Positions 1 through 4,582 of a DNA stretch of 64,000 nt are shown here, piece after piece. Each line of letters begins with the position of its first letter. Positions within the stretch are counted from its first letter, which is position 1. Source of the stretch: a virus; the IMG/VR virus record IMGVR_UViG_3300021962_000074, positions 1 through 64,000 of that record. The stretch is one strand, 5' to 3'. The notes beneath the pieces were generated by a model. It searched no databases, had not been told where the DNA came from, and was given only the letters and a program-made list of their open reading frames with translations. The translations under genes were made by a program, and so were the position numbers.

Positions 1-156
1 GGTCCATGTCATGCATGACATCGAAGGCTAGAGCGGAAGTGTGTAGGACATACGGACTAGGGAAGCCTGAAAGGGCAGGAGGTTAACGAGTCCCTCCCCT
101 AGAGTCCCAAAAAGGACACACGACGAACCACCGCTAACAAACTAGGTTCAAGAATT
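1..156. other. Structured non-coding stretch at window start
   Basis: No convincing reading frame. A perfect 16-base palindrome lies at 6-21 (ATGTCATGCATGACAT). A second helix can form between GGACTAGGG near 54-62 and CCCTAGAGTCC near 98-108 with a two-base bulge, enclosing a short GCCTG/CAGG hairpin. The left edge is cut by the window. It is probably part of the same structured RNA region as what follows; the function is not known. Confidence 0.35.
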
Positions 157-296
157 TGGCTTGTCGTCTTAACTGGATAAGACGCATTCTAGTAGAGAGA
201 CCGAGTAGGGAAGTCCACTGGCTGCATCTAGGTTCGAGTCCTAGAGACTTCGTGAAAAGGTTGGAATGAAATGTGGGTTCGAGTCCCGCCAAGTCG
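157..296 (+). ncRNA. tRNA-like cloverleaf with a long anticodon-loop insertion
   Basis: The outer parts fold as a tRNA: acceptor TGGCTTG (157-163) with CAAGTCG (290-296), D stem GTCTT/AAGAC (166-170, 179-183), anticodon stem CATTC/GAATG (185-189, 264-268), four-base variable loop, and T arm GTGGG-TTCGAGT-CCCGC (273-289). The anticodon loop is 74 bases instead of 7. Inside it sits a second tRNA-like top half: GAAGTC/GACTTC (210-215, 246-251) stacked directly on a T arm TCTAGG-TTCGAGT-CCTAGA (227-245). No CCA follows, unlike nearly every tRNA in this array. It could be an interrupted tRNA, a tRNA with a nested fragment, or a non-tRNA RNA. Confidence 0.45.
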
Positions 297-297
297 T

Positions 298-341
298 TGA
301 TTTGATGGAGTTTTCGTAAGCGACTGATTTGATGGAGTTTT
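298..341 (+). repeat. 17-base direct repeat
   Basis: TGATTTGATGGAGTTTT occurs at 298-314 and again at 325-341, ten bases apart, immediately upstream of the sigma70-type promoter at 348-376. It could be an operator or a duplication scar. Confidence 0.6.
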
Positions 342-347
342 TTTTAG

Positions 348-376
348 TTTACTTTTCAGTCCTAATGTAGGATAAT
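348..376 (+). promoter_or_regulatory. Sigma70-type promoter
   Basis: TTTACT (348-353), a 17-base spacer, then GATAAT (371-376). The run AGTTTACTTTT around the -35 is shared with the promoter at 11436-11464. The predicted start near 383 is the first base region of the structured RNA that follows. Confidence 0.6.
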
Positions 377-382
377 GGTATC

Positions 383-529
383 GTGGTAAGGTGATTCGAA
401 GCCTACGGGAAAGCCCGCCAAGTGCGGAACGTAACCTTCACAGGTCGGCGTAGGGAGAGGAAGATCACCACGTAGCGGGAGGCGGGAAGTCGGTGAAAAC
501 CCGACGGCAGGGGGCACGCTACATTTTTT
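383..529 (+). ncRNA. Structured small RNA with own promoter and terminator
   Basis: About 147 nt between the promoter at 348-376 and a T run at 524-529. Nested pairing: CGTG/CACG (382-385, 469-472) and GTGAT/ATCAC (391-395, 464-468) enclose CCTACG/CGTAGG (402-407, 449-454). A second domain GTAGCG/CGCTAC (472-477, 517-522) encloses GTCGG/CCGAC (489-493, 501-505) and is followed by six T, as in a rho-independent terminator. No ORF fits. It does not match tRNA, 6S or RNase P RNA as far as can be judged by eye. Function unknown. Confidence 0.55.
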
Positions 530-568
530 GATAAATCAGAGTTTTGCTGCTCTGACGCACGGCTAACT

Positions 569-656
569 TAGGGGTTGTCAATTATTGACTTCCAACCGAT
601 GCGAATAGGTGAGTCGGTTCTTGTACTGTATCAGTACAGGCGCGCAAAAACCCCTA
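569..656 (+). ncRNA. Cloverleaf-like non-coding RNA
   Basis: An 8-bp closing stem TAGGGGTT/AACCCCTA (569-576, 649-656) encloses three hairpins: GTCAA-TTA-TTGAC, AACCGA/TCGGTT and TGTACTG-TAT-CAGTACA. The plan resembles a four-way tRNA cloverleaf, but there is no recognisable anticodon loop, T loop or CCA. It may be a tRNA-derived or stable phage RNA comparable in position to the unassigned stable RNAs known from the T4 tRNA cluster. Function unknown. Confidence 0.4.
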
Positions 657-1010
657 GCAGCATTTCTGGATCTGAGTCCTAAGAGCACTCAGAGTGCAGT
701 CGTCCGCAGCCGCACAAAGGGTTGCCCTGCAAACGGTAAGCAGGATCTCTGACGCATTGCGCCGATCAGAGCGTTCATTAACAATTTGCGATTTTTGTAT
801 TCGCGCCACCCAGATGACGCAAGTCTAGATGGGAGCGTAACGGTGAACCCTCGATGTACTGAGGCAACTCATGACAACGTCCGTCAAGCGTTGTATTAGA
901 GAACAGTTTAAGAAACTGGGTAACCCCTGCGCCGAGTTGGGGGTGAATGGCGGATACAAATCGCTGCCAGTGTGGGTGTCACTGGAAATAAGAAACCACC
1001 CACCGATTTC
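657..1010. other. Hairpin-rich non-coding stretch
   Basis: No gene is seen. Perfect or near-perfect hairpins follow one another: CTGAGT/ACTCAG, CCTGC/GCAGG, CTCTGA/TCAGAG, ACAACG/CGTTGT, CAGTTT/AAACTG and CCAGTG/CACTGG. The density suggests further structured RNAs in the tRNA transcript rather than random spacer, but no known family was recognised. Confidence 0.35.
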
Positions 1011-1084
1011 GGGGGATTAGTTAAATGGGATAACCTCTGCCTTGCACGCAGAAGTTGACAGTTCGATTCTGTCATCCTCCACCA
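1011..1084 (+). tRNA. tRNA-Ala(TGC)
   Basis: Acceptor GGGGGAT/ATCCTCC, anticodon stem TCTGC/GCAGA around loop CTTGCAC, and a normal TTCGATT T loop. CCA is encoded. First clear tRNA of the array. Confidence 0.95.
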
Positions 1085-1089
1085 AATTT

Positions 1090-1166
1090 GGGTCTATAGT
1101 ATAACGGTTTATTATCTGTGACTCTTAATCACTAGGATGTAGGTTCGAATCCTACTAGACCCACCA
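1090..1166 (+). tRNA. tRNA-Lys(CTT)
   Basis: Acceptor GGGTCTA/TAGACCC, anticodon loop CTCTTAA giving CTT, T loop TTCGAAT, encoded CCA. The anticodon stem has a mismatch at its base. It complements the Lys(TTT) gene at 2746. Confidence 0.88.
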
Positions 1167-1172
1167 ATTTAT

Positions 1173-1249
1173 GCCCTGTTAGTTCAGAGGATTAGAACGC
1201 GACGCTACGAACGTCGAGGTCGGGAGTTCGAGTCTCTCACAGGGTGCCA
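1173..1249 (+). tRNA. tRNA-Arg(ACG)
   Basis: Anticodon stem CGACG/CGTCG around CTACGAA. Acceptor GCCCTGT/ACAGGGT starts with a G-T pair. CCA encoded. The A34 anticodon would need deamination to inosine to read all CGN codons it covers in bacteria. Confidence 0.93.
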
Positions 1250-1254
1250 GTTAT

Positions 1255-1338
1255 GCGCAGGTGGTGGAATGGTATACACGCTAGTCTTAGGAACTAGTGG
1301 CGAAAGTCGTGCGAGTTCGAGTCTCGCCCTGCGCACCA
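1255..1338 (+). tRNA. tRNA-Leu(TAG)
   Basis: Anticodon stem CTAGT/ACTAG around CTTAGGA; acceptor GCGCAGG/CCTGCGC; long class II variable arm TGGCGAAAGTCGT as expected for leucine. CCA encoded. Confidence 0.94.
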
Positions 1339-1552
1339 AATTGTCAGAGTCGTGGCTGACGTTATAGTGTCCACGAACAGTAGCCTAACTGAGTTTTGGC
1401 ATGTAGTATCTGGTCGCTGGGATGCGACAACAGAGAAGCCAAGAACGTGAATGAGCGTTTGGGTCAACCACGACATCTACGCAAGGAACGGCAAGAGGAG
1501 GAGTGGGAGCATGCGCGGACGTGCGTTACAAAAACCGAGTCCGCAAGATTTT
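1339..1552. other. Structured spacer between tRNA-Leu and tRNA-Asp
   Basis: The spacer is over 210 bases in an array where spacers are usually 3-10 bases. Hairpins are visible: GTCAG/CTGAC, CGTGG/CCACG, an outer TTGGC/GCCAA enclosing GTCGC/GCGAC, and GGAC/GTCC just before the tRNA. No ORF with a ribosome site and no known RNA family was recognised. Confidence 0.35.
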
Positions 1553-1629
1553 GGTCTGTTAGTGTAGTTGGTGAACATGCCTGCCTGTCACGCAGGAGAT
1601 CACGGGTTCGAGTCCCGTACAGACCGCCA
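1553..1629 (+). tRNA. tRNA-Asp(GTC)
   Basis: Anticodon stem CCTGC/GCAGG around CTGTCAC; acceptor GGTCTGT/ACAGACC; encoded CCA. Its 3 prime end lies only six bases before a hammerhead ribozyme. Confidence 0.95.
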
Positions 1630-1635
1630 AATTTT

Positions 1636-1684
1636 CTGTCTCTGATGAGTCCGTAGGGACGAAACGCAGTGATGCGTCAGACAG
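1636..1684 (+). ncRNA. Hammerhead ribozyme (type I)
   Basis: All core elements are present in order: stem I CTGTCT (1636-1641), CTGATGA (1642-1648), stem II GTCC-GTAG-GGAC (1649-1660), GAAA (1661-1664), stem III CGC with loop AGTGAT and GCG (1665-1676), TC before the scissile bond (1677-1678), and AGACAG (1679-1684) pairing perfectly with stem I. Stem I is the open helix, which makes it type I. Predicted cleavage is after C1678, leaving a 5 prime hydroxyl on the downstream RNA. Lying six bases after the CCA of tRNA-Asp, it probably separates that tRNA precursor from the structured segment that follows. Stem III is short, so activity in cis needs testing. Confidence 0.85.
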
Positions 1685-1797
1685 CGAATCTACCTTGTGG
1701 TGTAAGGTTTGCAAAGTTGATTAGGTCTCTGAAATATATTGACAAACGGCATCATATGCACTGCCTAGTAGACTTTCAGAGTGAACCACATTTTTTT
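1685..1797 (+). other. Hairpin with T run downstream of the hammerhead
   Basis: TGTGGT (1696-1701) pairs with ACCACA (1785-1790) and inside it CTCTGAAA (1727-1734) pairs with TTTCAGAG (1774-1781), with a small GCAT/ATGC hairpin within. Seven T follow at 1791-1797, so the 3 prime end looks like a rho-independent terminator or a processed stable RNA. A TTGACA at 1739-1744 lacks a good -10. Confidence 0.45.
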
Positions 1798-1874
1798 GGG
1801 TGTGTGGCACAGTTGGTTAGCGCACAGTCCTGATAAGACTGAGGTCGGTGGTTCGAATCCACCCACACCCACCA
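1798..1874 (+). tRNA. tRNA-Ile(GAT)
   Basis: Anticodon stem CAGTC/GACTG around CTGATAA; acceptor GGGTGTG/CACACCC; encoded CCA. It starts directly after the T run of the preceding structured segment. Confidence 0.95.
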
Positions 1875-1878
1875 ATTT

Positions 1879-1955
1879 CGGAGTGTAGCACAGTCTGGTA
1901 GTGCGCTTGCTTTGGGAGCAAGATGTCGGGAGTTCGAATCTCTCCACTCCGACCA
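1879..1955 (+). tRNA. tRNA-Pro(TGG)
   Basis: Acceptor CGGAGTG/CACTCCG, anticodon loop TTTGGGA within stem CTTGC/GCAAG, encoded CCA. It is the only proline tRNA seen in the window. Confidence 0.94.
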
Positions 1956-1961
1956 GTTTAT

Positions 1962-2036
1962 GGTTCCTTCGTCTAGCGGCTAGGACACAACCCTCTCAAG
2001 GTTGGAACACGGGTTCGATTCCCGTAGGAACTGCCA
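1962..2036 (+). tRNA. tRNA-Glu(CTC)
   Basis: Anticodon stem CAACC/GGTTG around CTCTCAA; acceptor GGTTCCT/AGGAACT; encoded CCA. Overall close to the Glu(TTC) gene at 2503, suggesting duplication and anticodon change. Confidence 0.92.
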
Positions 2037-2042
2037 GTTTAT

Positions 2043-2117
2043 TGGCGAGTAGATCAGTGGTAGATCAGCTGACTGTTAATCAGTATGTCGTAGGTTCGAT
2101 CCCTACCTCGCCAGCCA
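2043..2117 (+). tRNA. tRNA-Asn(GTT)
   Basis: Anticodon stem CTGA/TCAG around CTGTTAA; acceptor TGGCGAG/CTCGCCA; encoded CCA. Confidence 0.94.
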
Positions 2118-2122
2118 AATAT

Positions 2123-2197
2123 GCCCGTATAGCACAGTGGTAGTGCAATCGCCTTGTAAGCGATAGGTCCTCTGTTCGAATCAGAGTGCGGGCACCA
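2123..2197 (+). tRNA. tRNA-Thr(TGT)
   Basis: Anticodon stem ATCGC/GCGAT around CTTGTAA; acceptor GCCCGTA/TGCGGGC with a mismatch at the inner pair; encoded CCA. Confidence 0.93.
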
Positions 2198-2202
2198 GTT
2201 TT

Positions 2203-2278
2203 GCGAGATTAACTCAGTTGGTAGAGTGTCGCCTTTACACGGCGAATGTCGGGAGTTCGAGCCTCTCATCTCGCACCA
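2203..2278 (+). tRNA. tRNA-Val(TAC)
   Basis: Anticodon stem TCGCC/GGCGA around TTTACAC; acceptor GCGAGAT/ATCTCGC; encoded CCA. Confidence 0.94.
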
Positions 2279-2280
2279 AT

Positions 2281-2355
2281 GGTGACTATGGTGTAATGGT
2301 AGCACAAAAGTTTGTGGCACTTTTAGCGTCGGATCGTAACCGTCTAGTCACCCCA
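2281..2355 (+). tRNA. tRNA-His(GTG)
   Basis: Anticodon loop TTGTGGC gives GTG. The first G serves as the extra G-1 opposite C73, after which the acceptor GTGACTA/TAGTCAC pairs fully and CCA follows, the usual histidine identity. The T loop reads ATCGTAA rather than TTCGANT, so position 54 is A and 58 is T, and the T stem has one mismatch. Confidence 0.88.
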
Positions 2356-2361
2356 GTTTAT

Positions 2362-2436
2362 GCGGATGTAGCACAGTGGTAGTGCTTCTGCTTGCCAAGC
2401 AGAAGGTCGTGAGTTCGAATCTCATCATCCGCTCCA
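2362..2436 (+). tRNA. tRNA-Gly(GCC)
   Basis: Anticodon stem TCTGC/GCAGA around TTGCCAA; acceptor GCGGATG/CATCCGC; encoded CCA. Confidence 0.95.
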
Positions 2437-2441
2437 ATTCA

Positions 2442-2493
2442 TGTGAACCAACTAACTGTGATATCTTCCACAATCGGAAGAGTAGCGTTCACA
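2442..2493 (+). ncRNA. Short tRNA-like hairpin RNA
   Basis: TGTGAAC (2442-2448) pairs with GTTCACA (2487-2493), enclosing a hairpin CTTCC/GGAAG (2465-2469, 2476-2480). At 52 nt with one inner arm and no T arm or CCA it is not a functional tRNA by sequence. It occupies a tRNA slot in the array and may be a tRNA remnant or a small stable RNA. Confidence 0.35.
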
Positions 2494-2502
2494 CTCTCTT
2501 AT

Positions 2503-2577
2503 GTTCCCTTCATCTAGCGGTTAGGATGCTTCCCTTTCAAGGAAGCCACACGGGTTCGAATCCCGTAGGGAACGCCA
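2503..2577 (+). tRNA. tRNA-Glu(TTC)
   Basis: Anticodon stem CTTCC/GGAAG around CTTTCAA; acceptor GTTCCCT/AGGGAAC; encoded CCA. Paralogue of the Glu(CTC) gene at 1962. Confidence 0.95.
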
Positions 2578-2581
2578 ATTT

Positions 2582-2667
2582 TGCAGGATGTGTGCTAGCA
2601 GTAATGTATAGCCTCAATCGGATGCCTGGAGTGAGCAAACCCAACTATCCCATCCTGCATCTTTTTT
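2582..2667 (+). ncRNA. tRNA-sized hairpin RNA ending in a T run
   Basis: A 9-bp stem TGCAGGATG/CATCCTGCA (2582-2590, 2651-2659) encloses about 60 bases with a GCTA/TAGC arm, and six T follow at 2662-2667. Size and stem suggest a degenerate tRNA, but no T loop or CCA is present. It could equally act as a terminator or attenuator within the array. Confidence 0.4.
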
Positions 2668-2669
2668 AT

Positions 2670-2743
2670 TGAGGGATCGTCTAAAGGCAGGACGCATGAC
2701 TTTGAATCATGCTATCTTGGTTCGAATCCAAGTCCCTCAGCCA
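2670..2743 (+). tRNA. tRNA-Gln(TTG)
   Basis: Anticodon stem CATGA/TCATG around CTTTGAA; acceptor TGAGGGA/TCCCTCA; encoded CCA. Nearly identical outside the anticodon arm to the Gln(CTG) gene at 3745. Confidence 0.94.
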
Positions 2744-2745
2744 AT

Positions 2746-2820
2746 GGGTCTGTGGCGCAATGGTAGCGCAGTTGGCTTTTAACCAATTGGTTCCGAGTTC
2801 GAGTCTCGGCGGACCCACCA
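2746..2820 (+). tRNA. tRNA-Lys(TTT)
   Basis: Anticodon stem TTGG/CCAA around CTTTTAA; acceptor GGGTCTG/CGGACCC; encoded CCA. Confidence 0.95.
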
Positions 2821-2826
2821 ATTTTC

Positions 2827-2900
2827 GCCCTCTTAGTTAAAAAGCATAACACATTCTTGGTAAGAATGAGTCGGTGGAGCGTTACCACCAGAGGGCACCA
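2827..2900 (+). tRNA. tRNA-Thr(GGT)
   Basis: Anticodon stem CATTC/GAATG around TTGGTAA; acceptor GCCCTCT/AGAGGGC; encoded CCA. The T loop is AGCGTTA between GGTGG and CCACC, so A54/T58 replaces the usual T54/A58. Confidence 0.88.
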
Positions 2901-2903
2901 GTT

Positions 2904-2978
2904 TGCAGTGTGGAGAAGTAGAAACTCGCTAGGCTCATAACCTGGAGATCATGGGTGCAAATCCCATCACTGCTACCA
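2904..2978 (+). tRNA. tRNA-Met(CAT), first copy
   Basis: Anticodon stem AGG/CCT around CTCATAA; acceptor TGCAGTG/CACTGCT has a T-T mismatch at the first pair, a feature reminiscent of initiator tRNA, but the anticodon stem lacks the three consecutive G-C pairs of initiators. T loop TGCAAAT. Could be initiator, elongator or lysidine-modified Ile. Confidence 0.82.
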
Positions 2979-2983
2979 ATTAT

Positions 2984-3068
2984 GGACAAGTGGGTGAGTG
3001 GTTAAAACCGACTGACTGTAAATCAGTTGCCTACGGCTACGGTGGTTCGAATCCATCCTTGTCCACCA
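2984..3068 (+). tRNA. tRNA-Tyr(GTA)
   Basis: Anticodon stem ACTGA/TCAGT around CTGTAAA; class II variable arm as in bacterial tyrosine tRNA; acceptor GGACAAG/CTTGTCC; encoded CCA. Confidence 0.95.
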
Positions 3069-3076
3069 ATTTTTTT

Positions 3077-3166
3077 GGAAGAGTGGCAGAGTCTGGTTTA
3101 TTGCACTTGTCTTGAAAACAAGCAACCGTAAAAGGTTCGTGGGTTCAAATCCTACCTCTTCCGCCA
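3077..3166 (+). tRNA. tRNA-Ser(TGA)
   Basis: Anticodon stem CTTGT/ACAAG around CTTGAAA; long variable arm AACCGTAAAAGGTT; acceptor GGAAGAG/CTCTTCC; encoded CCA. Confidence 0.95.
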
Positions 3167-3170
3167 ATTT

Positions 3171-3244
3171 GCCTCGCTGGTGTAACGGTAACATAACTGT
3201 CTCCAAAACAGTTGTTGGGAGTTCGAGTCTCTCGCGGGGTGCCA
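3171..3244 (+). tRNA. tRNA-Trp(CCA)
   Basis: Anticodon stem ACTGT/ACAGT around CTCCAAA; acceptor GCCTCGC/GCGGGGT with two G-T pairs; encoded CCA. Confidence 0.93.
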
Positions 3245-3249
3245 GTTTT

Positions 3250-3326
3250 GCGGTCGTAGTTCAGTTGGATAGAACATCTGCCTTCTAAGCAGAGAGTCGG
3301 GGGTTCGAATCCCTCCGATCGCGCCA
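3250..3326 (+). tRNA. tRNA-Arg(TCT)
   Basis: Anticodon stem TCTGC/GCAGA around CTTCTAA; acceptor GCGGTCG/CGATCGC; encoded CCA. Confidence 0.95.
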
Positions 3327-3331
3327 ATTAT

Positions 3332-3421
3332 GGAGACTTGGCTGAGTGGTCGATAGCGGCATCCTGCTAAGATGTTTTTCGTGAAAGCGAAACGTGGGTT
3401 CGAATCCCACAGTCTCCGCCA
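3332..3421 (+). tRNA. tRNA-Ser(GCT)
   Basis: Anticodon loop CTGCTAA within GCATC/GATGT; long variable arm TTTCGTGAAAGCGAAA; acceptor GGAGACT/AGTCTCC; encoded CCA. Confidence 0.95.
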
Positions 3422-3426
3422 ATTAT

Positions 3427-3502
3427 GGTGAGGTAGCATAGCGGCTAATGCAGCACTTTCATACGGTGTTTATCGTGGGTTCGAGTCCCACCCTCACTAC
3501 CA
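3427..3502 (+). tRNA. tRNA with CAT anticodon, second copy (Met or Ile2)
   Basis: Anticodon loop TTCATAC within GCACT/GGTGT; acceptor GGTGAGG/CCTCACT opens with a G-T pair; CCA encoded. With two CAT tRNAs present, one may be methionine and the other lysidine-modified isoleucine, although a TAT-anticodon tRNA at 4478 already covers ATA. Confidence 0.82.
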
Positions 3503-3503
3503 T

Positions 3504-3579
3504 GTCGCCTCAGCTGAACTAGTGATAGCGTCTGCCTGAAGAGCAGAAGAGGTTGGAGCGTAACCAACAGGCGACACCA
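3504..3579 (+). tRNA. tRNA-Phe(GAA)
   Basis: Anticodon stem TCTGC/GCAGA around CTGAAGA; acceptor GTCGCCT/AGGCGAC; encoded CCA. The T loop AGCGTAA between GTTGG and CCAAC has A54/T58 instead of T54/A58. Confidence 0.9.
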
Positions 3580-3584
3580 ATTTT

Positions 3585-3661
3585 GCCCAGATGACGGAAT
3601 TGGCATACGTGTCTGACTCAAAATCAGGATTTTGTGGGTTCGACTCCCACTCTGGGCACCA
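3585..3661 (+). tRNA. tRNA-Leu(CAA) with short variable loop
   Basis: Anticodon loop CTCAAAA within TCTGA/TCAGG gives CAA; acceptor GCCCAGA/TCTGGGC; encoded CCA. The variable region is only about five bases (ATTTT), whereas bacterial leucine tRNAs carry a class II arm like those at 1255 and 5510. Confidence 0.85.
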
Positions 3662-3663
3662 AT

Positions 3664-3738
3664 GTTACGGTGGCTGAAAGGTTAGGCGGCAGTCTGCAAA
3701 ACTGCTTCATGCTGGTTCGATTCCAGTCCGTAACTCCA
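3664..3738 (+). tRNA. tRNA-Cys(GCA)
   Basis: Anticodon stem GCAGT/ACTGC around CTGCAAA; acceptor GTTACGG/CCGTAAC; encoded CCA. Confidence 0.95.
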
Positions 3739-3744
3739 ATTTAT

Positions 3745-3818
3745 TGAGGGATCGTCTAACGGCAGGACGCAAGACTCTGACTCTTGCTATCTAGGTTCGA
3801 ATCCTAGTCCCTCAGCCA
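3745..3818 (+). tRNA. tRNA-Gln(CTG)
   Basis: Anticodon stem CAAGA/TCTTG around CTCTGAC; acceptor TGAGGGA/TCCCTCA; encoded CCA. Recent duplicate of the Gln(TTG) gene at 2670 judging from the near-identical body. Confidence 0.93.
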
Positions 3819-3823
3819 ATCAT

Positions 3824-3899
3824 GGGCGTGTAGTTCAGTGGTATGAACGTCTCCTTGACATGGAGAAGGTCGCTGGTTCGATCCCAGCCATGCCCACCA
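3824..3899 (+). tRNA. tRNA-Val(GAC)
   Basis: Anticodon stem TCTCC/GGAGA around TTGACAT; acceptor GGGCGTG/CATGCCC; encoded CCA. Confidence 0.94.
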
Positions 3900-3900
3900 T

Positions 3901-3975
3901 ATCCTCGTGGTGAAACGGATATCACGGTTCTCTCCTAAAGAATCATTGCAGGTTCGATTCCTGCCGAGGATGCCA
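3901..3975 (+). tRNA. tRNA-Arg(CCT)
   Basis: Anticodon loop CTCCTAA within GTTCT/AGAAT; acceptor ATCCTCG/CGAGGAT; encoded CCA. Third arginine isoacceptor, reading AGG. Confidence 0.93.
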
Positions 3976-3988
3976 ACTAAATAGATGC

Positions 3989-4492
3989 ATGGAACCAAAA
4001 ATCTATACATACGACGAAGTCCGCGCCATGGCGATGGATGGCGACATCATGTTTCTTACAGTCAATAAGAAAGATTATCTTTCTAGACTGACGTCGTGGT
4101 TCACCAAATCGCCGTTCACACATGCGGCATTTTTGTTTTGGTATCATGGTCGTCTAATGGTTGTTGAATCAACCACGCATGGTGGCATTCGCATCGTGCA
4201 AGCATCTACATACAAGGATCGCAATTTTGGATTGATTGCTGCACCACGTCCGTGGGAGTTCATCATTGATGATGCCCTAGTGCGTAGTGGCACTGCAGAG
4301 TATGGCTGGTTCAGTGCGATGTATATCGGAATGCGTGAATTTGCTTTAAAACAATTCAATGTACGTCTACCAGTCAACAAGAACAATCGCAACAAAGCCT
4401 GTAGTGAATTTGTGGCAGAAGTGTTAGGTCTAAAAGATGTTGACATTTCGCCAAAAAGATTATATGATATATTAAATGCTCCTGTAGTGTAA
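3989..4492 (+). CDS. NlpC/P60-like (YiiX-type) cysteine hydrolase
   Basis: A 167-residue protein with the pattern of permuted NlpC/P60 papain-like hydrolases: a strand-rich start with GDIMFLT, then THAAFLF carrying a likely catalytic His (residue about 45), and KACSEFVAEVLGL carrying the likely catalytic Cys (about 137). Family members cut amide bonds in peptidoglycan or lipid-linked substrates, so a role in lysis or envelope modification is plausible. It lies between tRNA-Arg(CCT) and tRNA-Ile(TAT). Its last 15 bases, including the stop, lie inside the tRNA at 4478, so tRNA processing would destroy the mRNA 3 prime end. No strong ribosome site is seen; CTAAATAG at 3978 resembles a weak late promoter. 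The substrate is not known. Confidence 0.7.
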   Translation: MEPKIYTYDEVRAMAMDGDIMFLTVNKKDYLSRLTSWFTKSPFTHAAFLFWYHGRLMVVESTTHGGIRIVQASTYKDRNFGLIAAPRPWEFIIDDALVRSGTAEYGWFSAMYIGMREFALKQFNVRLPVNKNNRNKACSEFVAEVLGLKDVDISPKRLYDILNAPVV

Positions 4493-4572
4493 CGGTTAGC
4501 ACGCGAGGCTTATACTCTCGATCTCCGCCAGATTAGCGGGTAGTCTAGGTTCGAATCCTAGCAGGAGCACCA
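4478..4572 (+). tRNA. tRNA with TAT anticodon (Ile) and long variable arm
   Basis: Acceptor GCTCCTG/CAGGAGC, anticodon stem CGAGG/TCTCG around CTTATAC giving TAT, T loop TTCGAAT and encoded CCA. Between anticodon and T arms there are about 24 bases containing a CCGC/GCGG stem, a class II arm normally limited to Leu, Ser and bacterial Tyr. The 5 prime end overlaps the stop of the preceding gene. Confidence 0.82.
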
Positions 4573-4582
4573 ATAAATAAAT

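Noticed and set aside
1-1010. RNase P RNA or group I intron in the 5 prime structured region
   Set aside because: Short strings such as GAGGAAGATC and AACGGTAAG are reminiscent, but the conserved RNase P regions and the intron P/Q/R/S core could not be found in order.
1739-1767. Sigma70 promoter starting at TTGACA 1739
   Set aside because: No acceptable -10 at 15-19 bases; the site lies inside a hairpin loop of the structured segment.
1294-4010. Short reading frames of 60-100 codons on both strands across the tRNA array
   Set aside because: They run through tRNA genes, lack ribosome sites and are explained by the conserved tRNA sequence read in frame.
3989-4492. Reading 4144-4446 on the minus strand as a gene
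   Set aside because: It is antisense to the hydrolase, without ribosome site or protein-like features.
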